A stretch of DNA of 64,000 nt. Origin: Herpetosiphon gulosus (GTDB lineage Bacteria > Chloroflexota > Chloroflexia > Chloroflexales > Herpetosiphonaceae). The translations under genes and the position numbers were made by a program. The notes beneath the pieces were generated by a model. It made no database searches and had not been told where the DNA came from. It worked only from the letters and a program-made list of their open reading frames with translations. The DNA lies in contig NZ_BAABRU010000001.1 of assembly GCF_039545135.1 (NCBI RefSeq), positions 186,001-250,000 of the forward strand, given 5' to 3'. This document shows positions 1 to 8,729 of this stretch, piece by piece; within the stretch, counting starts at the first letter, position 1, and each line of letters opens with the position of its first letter.

Positions 1-1
1 G

Positions 2-301
2 GTTGACCAACTGATGAGCTTTGCATGGAAGTTCTTGCTGCCCTTGGTTTTGGTCAACATTCTCAGCGCCTCGTTCTGGGTAGCGCTGCTGCGCTGGGAT
101 CAACAATGGCCGCAATTGACCGAGTGGTTTGGTGCACCAAGCACTGCTGATGCCACCAATTGGGGGCGTTTGGCAATTGCCGTGGGGCTGACCTTATTGA
201 TCAATGCTGGGGCTGTCGCGCTGATTATGCGCCTGACCAACCGCAACGTCCAGAAACACTTATACACAACCGACGAAGAACTTGCTCTTGGATTATCGTA
301 A
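2..301 (+). CDS. nuoH: NADH-quinone oxidoreductase subunit H, C-terminal fragment
   Basis: This is the 3' end of a gene cut by the window edge; the frame is open from base 2, so the internal ATG at 14 is probably not the start. The residues around VDQLMSFAWKFLLP are the family's typical C-terminal signature, followed by two hydrophobic segments. NuoH is the membrane subunit that joins the peripheral arm of complex I to the pump modules and forms part of the quinone site. nuoJ follows on the same strand after about 60 bases, with no nuoI between. Identification rests on the tail plus its neighbours. Confidence 0.88.
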   Translation, partial: VDQLMSFAWKFLLPLVLVNILSASFWVALLRWDQQWPQLTEWFGAPSTADATNWGRLAIAVGLTLLINAGAVALIMRLTNRNVQKHLYTTDEELALGLS

Positions 302-313
302 AAGCGCAAGCGT

Positions 314-341
314 GAAGGATGGGGCGATTGCTCCATCCTTC
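314..341 (+). other. Intercistronic hairpin between nuoH and nuoJ
   Basis: A perfect 9-bp stem (GAAGGATGG at 314-322 with CCATCCTTC at 333-341) encloses a 10-base loop. No T-run follows, so it is unlikely to terminate transcription. It may be an mRNA stability or processing element in the operon, just upstream of the nuoJ ribosome-binding site (GGAAGGA near 346). Confidence 0.5.
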
Positions 342-360
342 ATACGGAAGGACTAGCTTG

Positions 361-1047
361 ATGAACCCGATTGCGATAGGTGTTTTTATTGTCATCGCGC
401 TACTGACGCTCGGTTCGGGCATTATGGTCGTGACAGTCAGAAACATCATCCACTCAGCATTATGGCTGATTGCCTCGTTTATCGGGGTGGCAGCGCTCTA
501 TTTGCTGATGGAAGCTGAATTTTTAGCAGTTGTCCAGATTTTGGTCTATGCGGGGGCTGTTTCAATCCTCGTTTTGTTTGCTATCATGCTCACACGCCAA
601 GTTACTGGTGAAGGTGTGCGCGTGGTGTTTGAGCGCTGGTGGGTAGCCTTGTTGATTGCCTTGGGGCTATTCGGAGTGATTGTGCCAACACTCTGGCAGC
701 ATGGCTCAACCTGGGAAGAAGCTTCGAAACTGGCTCAAGTTGGCCCAGCTCCGGTTGAAGGAGTTGCCGCAGGCTTGCAAGTTGCGACTGCTACCGAGAT
801 TGGGCGCTCGTTTATGGGCGAATACCTCTTGCCATTTGAAGTTATTTCAATTTTGTTGTTGATGGCTTTGATTGGGGCGATTGTAATTGCCTATGAAGAA
901 CGTACCCGCCGCCGCCGTGTGCTGACCTTGGCTGAAGAGCTTGCGTTGAAAAAACGTGGGATTGTCGAGCCTCGCGATGCTGAAGGCGCGGTTGTGCCGC
1001 GTGAGGCTGAAGGCGCGGTTATTCTGCTCGATTCCGAACAGGCATAA
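361..1047 (+). CDS. nuoJ: NADH-quinone oxidoreductase subunit J
   Basis: Membrane subunit of proton-pumping complex I, 228 residues from the ATG at 361. That start has a GGAAGGA-type ribosome-binding site, so I prefer it to an upstream ATG in the same frame. The conserved TM3 region ([19 protein letters not shown]) is intact, and five hydrophobic segments are followed by a charged cytoplasmic tail. The tail ends in a small tandem duplication ([10 protein letters not shown] then EAEGAVIL), encoded by a repeated 15-base unit at about 981 and 1008. nuoK starts 11 bases downstream, which indicates one operon. Confidence 0.93.
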   Translation: MNPIAIGVFIVIALLTLGSGIMVVTVRNIIHSALWLIASFIGVAALYLLMEAEFLAVVQILVYAGAVSILVLFAIMLTRQVTGEGVRVVFERWWVALLIALGLFGVIVPTLWQHGSTWEEASKLAQVGPAPVEGVAAGLQVATATEIGRSFMGEYLLPFEVISILLLMALIGAIVIAYEERTRRRRVLTLAEELALKKRGIVEPRDAEGAVVPREAEGAVILLDSEQA

Positions 1048-1057
1048 GGAGAAAACG

Positions 1058-1375
1058 ATGGTTGGTTCTGTCCCATTAGTGTGGGTGCTTACCCTCGCTG
1101 CCGGATTGTTCTGCATCGGCCTGTTTGGGGCGCTCTCGCGGCGCAACATCGTGGGGATGCTGATGGGGATTGAGTTGATGTTGAATTCAGTCAACATTAA
1201 CTTGGTTGCTTTCTGGCGCTACCTACAACCAACAGGCACAGCGGGTTTGGTCTTTGCAATTTTTACCATCGCAGTTGCCGCTGCTGAAGTGGCGGTTGGT
1301 TTGGCAATGGTGATTGCAATCTATCGTGCTCGCCTGACGATTAATGCTGACGAAATAGATACACTTAAAGGATAG
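1058..1375 (+). CDS. nuoK: NADH-quinone oxidoreductase subunit K
   Basis: Small membrane subunit of complex I, 105 residues and three TM segments, the usual size. The ATG at 1058 follows AAGGAG; the longer upstream reading would run back into nuoJ. Two membrane glutamates characteristic of NuoK are present, one in [12 protein letters not shown] and one in [11 protein letters not shown]. These belong to the proton path between NuoJ and NuoN. It sits between nuoJ and nuoL in the same operon. Confidence 0.95.
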   Translation: MVGSVPLVWVLTLAAGLFCIGLFGALSRRNIVGMLMGIELMLNSVNINLVAFWRYLQPTGTAGLVFAIFTIAVAAAEVAVGLAMVIAIYRARLTINADEIDTLKG

Positions 1376-1455
1376 TGACGCATTGCAAAGGCCGGCGAGA
1401 GTGGAAACCACTTTGACCACCCTTTGTAATTCGTCTCGAAGTAGGGGACTGATCA

Positions 1456-3663
1456 ATGCCGTTTTTTGATCTTGCGTGGTTGATTCCGCTGCTGCCATTG
1501 GCAGCATTTGTGTTGATCACCCTCGTGCCACCGATTGGGCGCTCGCGCAAAGCGTCGTATACCACGGCGTTAGTCTTGCTTGGGCTGGCTACGGTGATCG
1601 CCTGGGGTGTTTTAGCACAATCGATCAGCGAAGGATTCCCTAATGCTCCCTTGGTTGCCGCTGCTAGCCAAGAACCGGCCAGCGAAGCTGCCGCTGAAGG
1701 TGGCCATGCGGAAACCGCAATTCCAACATTTGGGAATTTCTATGCTAAATCGTTTGCATGGGCACCAGATGGCTCAGGGTTTTTTAACTTTGGTTATCGC
1801 TTAGATGGTGCAACGGTGCTGATGTTGGCGATGGTAACGCTGGCTGCATGGTGTATTCACCTCTTCTCAGTGGGTTATATGGCTCACGATGAATTCCCCG
1901 CAGGCCACCAACGCCAATCGCGCTTCTTCTCCTATATTGCGTTATTTACCGCTTCGATGTTGGGAATGACGCTGGCAGATAACTTATTGCTGTTCTTTAT
2001 CTGCTGGGAGTTGATGGGTCTGTGTTCGTTCTTGTTGATTGGTTTCTGGTTCTTCAAGCCTTCGGCTCGCGAAGCTGCCAAAAAAGCCTTTATCACCACC
2101 CGGATTGGTGATGTGGGCATGATGTTGGGGATGATGTACATCTACAACAAGGCTGGCTCGTTGACCTTCGGCCATGAATCAGGCCAAATCTACAATGGCG
2201 AATTTCTCGAAAGCATCAAAACTGCTACTAGTTTGATTCCTGGAATTAGCGCTGCTTCATTGATGGCGGGCTTAGTGTTCCTTGGCACGGTTGGCAAATC
2301 GGCGCAGTTTCCGCTGCACGTTTGGTTGCCCGATGCAATGGAAGGCCCAACGCCTGTTTCAGCGCTGATTCACGCTGCGACCATGGTTGCGGCTGGGGTG
2401 TTCTTGGTCATTCGTACGTTCCCAATCTTTGCGGTGAGCGAAGTGCTGCCAGTGGTCGCCTTTATTGGTGCATTCACAGCCTTGTTCGCAGCCCTGATTG
2501 CAGTGGCGCAATATGACATCAAGCGTATTCTGGCCTTCTCGACCTTATCGCAGCTTGGTTTCATGGTGGCGGCGCTGGGGATTGGCGCTTGGGTTGCAGC
2601 CTTATTCCACTTGCTGACCCACGCGTTCTTCAAAGCACTCTTGTTCCTTGGCTCTGGTTCGGTCATCCACGGGATGGAAGCGACTGTTGGCCATGATCCT
2701 GATAAAGCTCAAGATATTCGTAACATGGGTACGCTGCGCAAATTCATGCCAGTAACCTTCTTGACCTATAGCGCTGGCTATTTGGCCTTGATTGGGATTC
2801 CACCGTTTGCTGGATTCTGGTCGAAGGATGAAATTATCCTTGACTCGTTTATCCATCATCATTATGTGATTTACGGTGTGCTGACCGCTGCGGCCTTTTT
2901 GACAGCGTTCTATATGACTCGCCAAATTATGGTGGTGTTCTTTGGCAAATTCCGTGGCTACGAACCACGTAAAGCTGCCCACGCTGCGGCTCATGGTCAC
3001 GATGATCACGGCCATGGCGACCACGACGACCATCATCATCACGAAGCTCACGATCCACACGAATCGCCACGCTCGATGACGATTCCGTTAATCATCCTGA
3101 GCTTGTTTGCCGTGTTTGCTGGTTTTGTCAACGCTGGCTTCTTGGGTATTCACTGGTTCAGCGATTACGTGAATCCAAAGGGCGTTATTCCTACTCCAGA
3201 TCCAGTGATTGCAGGGATTGCCACGGCGGTAGCTTTGGCAGGTGCTGGTTTAGGCTATTTGACCTATCGCAACGCCTTCAAGAGTGCCAATGATCGTGAC
3301 CCCTTGGCGGGAGCTTTGGGGCCAATCTGGACGCTGTTGGAAAATCGCTTCTACATCGACCAGATTTACGACAAGACCTTTATTGCCCTGACCTACGGCG
3401 CTGGCCACGTCATGAACTGGATCGACCGCCATGTGGTTGATCGGGTGGTTAACTTGACGGGCTTGGTAACGCTGTTTATTGGCCGCGTCAACTTCATCAT
3501 CGACGACTTCTCGTTGAATACCGTCACCGACGATATTGGCGAAGGCACGATTATGGTCGGCGATGGTGTGCGTCAATCGGCCACGGGCAAGATTCAAGAC
3601 TACGGTGCCTACATCTTTGGTGGCGTGGTGCTGTTGGCCTTGATTTATATGTATGCCTTCTAG
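1456..3663 (+). CDS. nuoL: NADH-quinone oxidoreductase subunit L
   Basis: Distal antiporter-like pump subunit of complex I, 735 residues against about 610 in E. coli. Core motifs are intact, including the TM7 lysine K281 in VGKSAQFPLHVWLPDAM. The extra length comes from an acidic, Ala-rich periplasmic insert near residues 70-95 and a very His/Asp-rich loop near 509-537. The C-terminal region has the expected long lateral helix and a final TM. It begins 80 bases after nuoK and 12 bases before nuoM. Confidence 0.96.
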   Translation: MPFFDLAWLIPLLPLAAFVLITLVPPIGRSRKASYTTALVLLGLATVIAWGVLAQSISEGFPNAPLVAAASQEPASEAAAEGGHAETAIPTFGNFYAKSFAWAPDGSGFFNFGYRLDGATVLMLAMVTLAAWCIHLFSVGYMAHDEFPAGHQRQSRFFSYIALFTASMLGMTLADNLLLFFICWELMGLCSFLLIGFWFFKPSAREAAKKAFITTRIGDVGMMLGMMYIYNKAGSLTFGHESGQIYNGEFLESIKTATSLIPGISAASLMAGLVFLGTVGKSAQFPLHVWLPDAMEGPTPVSALIHAATMVAAGVFLVIRTFPIFAVSEVLPVVAFIGAFTALFAALIAVAQYDIKRILAFSTLSQLGFMVAALGIGAWVAALFHLLTHAFFKALLFLGSGSVIHGMEATVGHDPDKAQDIRNMGTLRKFMPVTFLTYSAGYLALIGIPPFAGFWSKDEIILDSFIHHHYVIYGVLTAAAFLTAFYMTRQIMVVFFGKFRGYEPRKAAHAAAHGHDDHGHGDHDDHHHHEAHDPHESPRSMTIPLIILSLFAVFAGFVNAGFLGIHWFSDYVNPKGVIPTPDPVIAGIATAVALAGAGLGYLTYRNAFKSANDRDPLAGALGPIWTLLENRFYIDQIYDKTFIALTYGAGHVMNWIDRHVVDRVVNLTGLVTLFIGRVNFIIDDFSLNTVTDDIGEGTIMVGDGVRQSATGKIQDYGAYIFGGVVLLALIYMYAF

Positions 3664-3675
3664 GAGCGTGAGCGA

Positions 3676-5373
3676 ATGCTGAACGAATTTATCAAATTCA
3701 GTGATTGGAGCATCACCACGCTAATTGCCCTTTCGCCATTGGTGGGGATGTTGCTGGCCTTGGTATTCCCCAAGCCAGCCGAAAACAGCCGCACGATTGC
3801 TTGGGGGGTGTTTGCGTGGAGCTTGGTGCCACTCGGACTCACGCTCTTCTTGTGGCTTAGCGGTGGGTTTAATCCAGCCCTCGCTTCTGTCGCTGGCGAT
3901 CAAGCCATGATCCAGCAAGTGGATCGGGTGCGCTGGGTTCCATTTTTCAACGCTGACTATTTTGTTGGCCTTGATGGCCTAAACTTTCCGCTGGTGTTTT
4001 TGACTACGGCCTTAACGCCAGTCTGTATCTTGGCCGCCTTCCGCATCAAACAACGCCAAAACGTCTATTTGGCTTTGATGTTGTTGTTGGAATCGGCGAT
4101 GTTGGGCTATTTTGTATCGCTCAACTTCTTGCTGTTGTTCCTGTTCTGGGAATTCAGCTTGGTGCCAATGTTCTTTATTATCAACAACTGGGGTGGTGAA
4201 AACCGCCGCTATGCCGCCTTCAAGTTCTTCGTGTATACGATGGCTGGTTCGGTCGGGATGTTGATTATTTTCGAATTTATCTATCTAGCAACTGGTACCT
4301 TCGATTTGGTGGTGCTCTCACGTTTGGGTCAGGGCTTGCCGGTTGATCCTGCCTTGCTCGCACCAAAATTGGGGGCGGGCTATACCAGCGGCGCAACGTT
4401 GCAATCAATGTTGTTCAGCGCCGTCGAAGATATTGGCTTGACTAGCGTTTTGGGTACGAGCAACGGTACTCCAGCAGCAATTGTCTTCTGGAGCATCTTT
4501 GTGGCCTTTGCGGTGAAATTGGCAGTTTGGCCATTGCACACTTGGCAGCCCGACACCTACGAAAATGCCCCAACCAGTGGCTCGATGATTGTCTCAGCAG
4601 TGATGTCGAAGATGGGTGCATATGGCATGATCCGCATTATGATCATGCTCTTCCCGCAACAAACCAAATTCTTCGCTCCAGTGTTGGCAATTTTGGCCTT
4701 GGCCAGCATTTTGTTTGGCGCATACGCTGGCTTGGCTCAAACCAACCTCAAGCGTTTGATCGCCTATGCTTCGATTAACCACATGGGCTATGTTTTGCTT
4801 GGCTTGGCGGCAGTAGCTTCGGCTGCGCCCGAAAGCCTTGGCGACTTAGCCGTGAATATTCGCGCCTCAGCAATGAATGGGGTGCAAGCACAGATGGTTG
4901 CCCACGGTTTCAGCACCGCCGCATTGTTCTTCCTCGCGGGCGAACTCTACGAACGGACTGGCACCTACCAGCTTGATCAATTTGGCGGCTTGCGTAAAGT
5001 TATGCCAATTTTCGCTGGGATTATGGGCGTGGCGATGTTTGCCAACCTTGGTTTACCCGGGATGGCAGGCTTCGTTGGCGAATTCTTTATTTTCCGTGGC
5101 GCGTGGGGTACGCAGCCAGTGATCACCACAATAGCCGTGTTGGGCTTGATTGTGACTGCTTTGGTGCTGATCCGGATGTATCAAAAGATCTTCTACGGGC
5201 CAGTTAACCACAAGCTGACCAATTTGCCAGACATTAAAGTTGGTGATTGGGCCTTCAACGTAACCCTACCGTTGATTATTGTACTGTTGGTGTTTGGGAT
5301 TTTCCCCAAGCCACTGATGGATTTATCAAACTACGCAGCCACGGTGATGGCTCAGGTATTTACAAACCTGTAA
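3676..5373 (+). CDS. nuoM: NADH-quinone oxidoreductase subunit M, first copy
   Basis: Antiporter-like pump subunit of complex I, 565 residues. It keeps the residues expected for proton transfer: the TM5 glutamate in FWEFSLVPMFF and the TM7 lysine K281 in AFAVKLAVWPLHTW. It lies between nuoL and a second nuoM-like gene; the 18-base gap after it contains a GGAG ribosome-binding site for that gene. It is longer than the second copy, mainly through a loop near residues 215-260. Confidence 0.94.
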   Translation: MLNEFIKFSDWSITTLIALSPLVGMLLALVFPKPAENSRTIAWGVFAWSLVPLGLTLFLWLSGGFNPALASVAGDQAMIQQVDRVRWVPFFNADYFVGLDGLNFPLVFLTTALTPVCILAAFRIKQRQNVYLALMLLLESAMLGYFVSLNFLLLFLFWEFSLVPMFFIINNWGGENRRYAAFKFFVYTMAGSVGMLIIFEFIYLATGTFDLVVLSRLGQGLPVDPALLAPKLGAGYTSGATLQSMLFSAVEDIGLTSVLGTSNGTPAAIVFWSIFVAFAVKLAVWPLHTWQPDTYENAPTSGSMIVSAVMSKMGAYGMIRIMIMLFPQQTKFFAPVLAILALASILFGAYAGLAQTNLKRLIAYASINHMGYVLLGLAAVASAAPESLGDLAVNIRASAMNGVQAQMVAHGFSTAALFFLAGELYERTGTYQLDQFGGLRKVMPIFAGIMGVAMFANLGLPGMAGFVGEFFIFRGAWGTQPVITTIAVLGLIVTALVLIRMYQKIFYGPVNHKLTNLPDIKVGDWAFNVTLPLIIVLLVFGIFPKPLMDLSNYAATVMAQVFTNL

Positions 5374-5391
5374 CGTGGACGGAGTTAAACG

Positions 5392-6906
5392 ATGCATTTG
5401 ATCGAAAGTTTGCCAGCGGGCATTCCGTACCTGAGCCTCATCTGGTTGATTCCCTTACTTGGGGCTTTGGTGATTATGTTTTTGCCCAAAGAGCAAAAAC
5501 AAGCCATGCGGATTATCTCGGCAGTGGTTGCGACAATCTCGTTTGGCATCGCCTTGCTGGTCTTTTTTGCCTATGATCCCAATGCAACGGGCTATATGGG
5601 CACCAAGATGCAGTTTGTCGAAAAGCTAGATTGGGTTCCACAGCTCGGCATGGCCTATTTGGTCGGCGCTGATGGGATCAGCTTGCCCTTGATTGTTTTG
5701 AATGGTTTGGTGATTTTCACTGGCACATTCATCTCATGGAATATTGAAGATCGGGTCAAGGAATATTTCGTTCTGCTACTCTTGTTGGTGGTGGGCGTGT
5801 ACGGCGTGTTTATGGCGCTGGACTTGTTCCTGATGTTCGTGTTCTATGAATTGGCTGTGTTGCCAATGTACCTGCTGATCGGGATTTGGGGTTCGACGCG
5901 CAAAGAATATGGCGCGATGAAACTTACCATTTACTTGATGGTTGGTTCGGCAGCTTTGATGATTGGGATGGTGGCGATTTACGTTGTGGGCGGTACCTTT
6001 AATATGGTCGAGCTTTCACAAAGAGTATTCAGCCTTGAATTCCAAAAAATCTTCTTCTTGCCAGTTTTTGTCGGGTTTGCCGTGTTGGCAGGGATGTTCC
6101 CCTTCCATACCTGGTCGCCGACAGGTCACGTGGCTGCTCCCACAGCGGTTTCGATGCTCCACGCTGGGGTGTTGATGAAGCTGGGAGCTTACGGTGCATT
6201 ACGGGCTGCGCTGTGGCTGATGCCAAATGGCGCACAATTCTGGTTGCCAGGTATTGCCGTGATGACCTTGATGAACGTCGTGTATGGAGCATCGATTGCG
6301 ATGGTTCAGAAAGACTTCAAGTATGTGATCGGCTACTCATCAGTCAGCCACATGGGCTTGGTGATGTTGGCGCTGGCCTCGATGAACGAAACCGCGCTCA
6401 ACGGCGCAGTGATGCAAATGTTTGCTCACGGCGTAATGACCGCCTTGTTCTTTGCAGTGGTTGGTCGGATGGTCTATGAACGGACCCACACCCGCCAATT
6501 GCCCGAACTGGGTGGTTTGATGAAAGTTATGCCATTTGCCTTTGTGGTCTTTATCATCGCGAGTCTCTCGTCGATGGGGATGCCAGGCACGGCAGGCTTT
6601 ATGGCTGAGTTTACGATCTTCACTGGCGTGATGAACCAATATCCCTTGGTTGCGGTAGTCGCAGCCTTGTCGATTCCAATTACTGCGGCCTATGTTTTGC
6701 GGGTTGGCTATATGGCGTTCATGGGCGAGGTCAAAGACCCGCACTACCATGATTTGCCACCGCTGACCTGGCAAGAAAAATTCTCAGGCACAGTCTTGGC
6801 AATCGTGGTAGTTGGGGTTGGCTTATTCCCCAGCATCATCATGGACTACATCGCCACTGGTGTCCAGCCGATTGCCCAGCGCATGATTGATCTAGCAGGA
6901 CGTTAG
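5392..6906 (+). CDS. nuoM: NADH-quinone oxidoreductase subunit M, second copy lacking the TM7 lysine
   Basis: A second NuoM-family pump subunit, 504 residues, co-directional and tightly spaced with the first. The TM5 glutamate (VFYELAVLPMY) and the TM8 lysine (LMKLGAYGALR) are present. At the TM7 position where NuoL, NuoN and the first NuoM here carry lysine, this protein reads GFAVLAGMFPFHTW, with leucine at residue 232. Duplicated NuoM is known from so-called 2M complex I in other bacteria. Whether both copies enter one complex cannot be told from the sequence. Confidence 0.9.
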   Translation: MHLIESLPAGIPYLSLIWLIPLLGALVIMFLPKEQKQAMRIISAVVATISFGIALLVFFAYDPNATGYMGTKMQFVEKLDWVPQLGMAYLVGADGISLPLIVLNGLVIFTGTFISWNIEDRVKEYFVLLLLLVVGVYGVFMALDLFLMFVFYELAVLPMYLLIGIWGSTRKEYGAMKLTIYLMVGSAALMIGMVAIYVVGGTFNMVELSQRVFSLEFQKIFFLPVFVGFAVLAGMFPFHTWSPTGHVAAPTAVSMLHAGVLMKLGAYGALRAALWLMPNGAQFWLPGIAVMTLMNVVYGASIAMVQKDFKYVIGYSSVSHMGLVMLALASMNETALNGAVMQMFAHGVMTALFFAVVGRMVYERTHTRQLPELGGLMKVMPFAFVVFIIASLSSMGMPGTAGFMAEFTIFTGVMNQYPLVAVVAALSIPITAAYVLRVGYMAFMGEVKDPHYHDLPPLTWQEKFSGTVLAIVVVGVGLFPSIIMDYIATGVQPIAQRMIDLAGR

Positions 6907-6917
6907 GGAGGAATGAC

Positions 6918-8537
6918 GTGAATTTTCAAATAGCTGATTTTACGCGGCTCATCCCTGAGTTTTTGCTACTGGCGATTGCGGCCATGGTGCTGCTTGGCGA
7001 TGTCCTGACGCGTTGGTCGAAGGGCAAGGAAGCATTAAACGATCGTACCGAAGAAGCTATCAGCATGACCTTGATGGGCTTGGGTTTGGCATTTGTGATG
7101 GTGCTGATCCAAGGTGGTTTCTTCACCTGGGTGCAGTTTGGCGATTGGAAGTTCTACGACTTCAGTATTTTCCAAAATCTGCGCAGCAGTGGCCTTGATG
7201 GCAGTATTCTGGGTGGGGCGTTTGTGGTTGACCCACTGACCCACATTGGGCGCTTGGTGTTTATCGGCGCAGCCTTTGTGACCGTGATTTTGACCAGCAA
7301 AGCCAAGCCTTCGAACAACCCAGCTGAATTTTATGCCCTGATCTTATTTGCCACCCTTGGCATGATTTTCATGACCGCTGGCGGCGAATTGATTATGATT
7401 TACTTGGGCATTGAATTGACCAGTATTCCGCTGTATGTGTTGGCTGGCTACTTCCGCCGCAACCCTGTCAGCACCGAGGCTGGGGCCAAATACTACATTT
7501 TCGGGGCGCTTTCATCGGCAATCTTGCTGTTTGGCATGAGCTTGCTCTTGGGCTTGACCTTGATGAATGGTCAGACCATGACCACCACTCCAACCAGCTT
7601 GCGCTCAGTGGCAACGGCAGTTGAATTGGCTTTTGCTAACCCCGAAGGTCCAAGTCAAGGTGTTGCAATCTTAGCGCTGTTGTTCATCCTTGCGGGGATG
7701 GCCTACAAAGTTGCGATTGTGCCGTTCCACGCTTGGTCGCCTGACGTGTACCAAGGTGCGCCAACCTCGATGACGGCCTTTATCTCGACCGCCTCAAAAA
7801 CCGCTGGCTTCTTCTTGCTGTATCGCGTATTGGTGACCGGCTTCGGCGCACCGAGCATTCTTGGTACGGCAGCAATTGGCACGAGCACCAGCTTTGGCGG
7901 CTGGACAAGCCTGATCGCGATTTTGGCAGCCTTGACCATGCTGGTTGGCAACTTGGCGGCTTTGCCCCAAACCAATGCCAAGCGCATGTTGGCCTATTCA
8001 TCAATTGCCCAAGCAGGCTTCTTGATGTTGGGCTTGGTTGGCACCCAACGCGATAGCGGTATCTCGCTCTTGATGTATTTGATTGCCTATACCGTTACCA
8101 ACTTGAGCGCCTTCGGCATCTTGGCTTTGGTCGAAGATGCAGTTGGCGGCACCGACTTTAGCAACTTGAATGGCTTGGGCCGCCGAGCGCCTGGCTTGGC
8201 TTTGCTCTTAACAGTTGCAGTCTTGTCATTGGCGGGGATTCCACCACTCTCAGGCTTCTTTGTGAAGTTCTACGTCTTTATTGCTGCTTGGCAAGAAGGC
8301 GCAAAGTGGTTGGTGATCTTCGCAGTCAGCAACACCGTGATCAGCTTGTACTACTACCTGCGCTTCCTCAAGGCTGTCTATTTTGCGCCTGCGGAAACCG
8401 ATGAACCAATCAAGGTTGGCTTTGGGCCTGGCATCGTAATGACCGCCATTACCCTGTTGATCTTTGGGTTGGGGATTGTTCCAACTTGGTTGTACGGTGT
8501 GCTTGAACAAGCTACCATCCGGATTGCGGCTCAATAA
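6918..8537 (+). CDS. nuoN: NADH-quinone oxidoreductase subunit N
   Basis: Antiporter-like pump subunit nearest the NuoJ/K/A block, 539 residues. The start is GTG at 6918, set by a strong GGGAGGA site at 6905-6911. The TM7 lysine is present (K264 in AYKVAIVPFHAW), as is the TM8 lysine in STASKTAGF. It is the last gene of the operon, 11 bases after the second nuoM, and is followed by a clear terminator. Confidence 0.95.
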   Translation: MNFQIADFTRLIPEFLLLAIAAMVLLGDVLTRWSKGKEALNDRTEEAISMTLMGLGLAFVMVLIQGGFFTWVQFGDWKFYDFSIFQNLRSSGLDGSILGGAFVVDPLTHIGRLVFIGAAFVTVILTSKAKPSNNPAEFYALILFATLGMIFMTAGGELIMIYLGIELTSIPLYVLAGYFRRNPVSTEAGAKYYIFGALSSAILLFGMSLLLGLTLMNGQTMTTTPTSLRSVATAVELAFANPEGPSQGVAILALLFILAGMAYKVAIVPFHAWSPDVYQGAPTSMTAFISTASKTAGFFLLYRVLVTGFGAPSILGTAAIGTSTSFGGWTSLIAILAALTMLVGNLAALPQTNAKRMLAYSSIAQAGFLMLGLVGTQRDSGISLLMYLIAYTVTNLSAFGILALVEDAVGGTDFSNLNGLGRRAPGLALLLTVAVLSLAGIPPLSGFFVKFYVFIAAWQEGAKWLVIFAVSNTVISLYYYLRFLKAVYFAPAETDEPIKVGFGPGIVMTAITLLIFGLGIVPTWLYGVLEQATIRIAAQ

Positions 8538-8557
8538 CAATAGCGATCCAATTGGTC

Positions 8558-8600
8558 AAATGCCTGCTCGCTGAGTGCGTAGCGGGCATTTGCTTTTTAA
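8558..8600 (+). terminator. Rho-independent terminator of the nuo operon
   Basis: An 11-bp stem (8558-8568 with 8581-8591, one T:G pairing) with a 12-base loop is followed by GCTTTTTAA. It lies 20 bases after the nuoN stop. Confidence 0.8.
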
Positions 8601-8729
8601 CGGAAACATAACTGTGCATCCAAACGTCAATTATGAAGGAACGTTTAAGCAACATTCATCGTTTGTACATACAATCTTGCTATGGTGTGCTAAGATGGAT
8701 CGGCGTGGTGCATGCAACAAGAGGCGATC

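Noticed and set aside
2602-3060. Met/Val/His-rich minus-strand open frame opposite nuoL
   Set aside because: It is the shadow of the NuoL His-rich loop; nothing supports expression.
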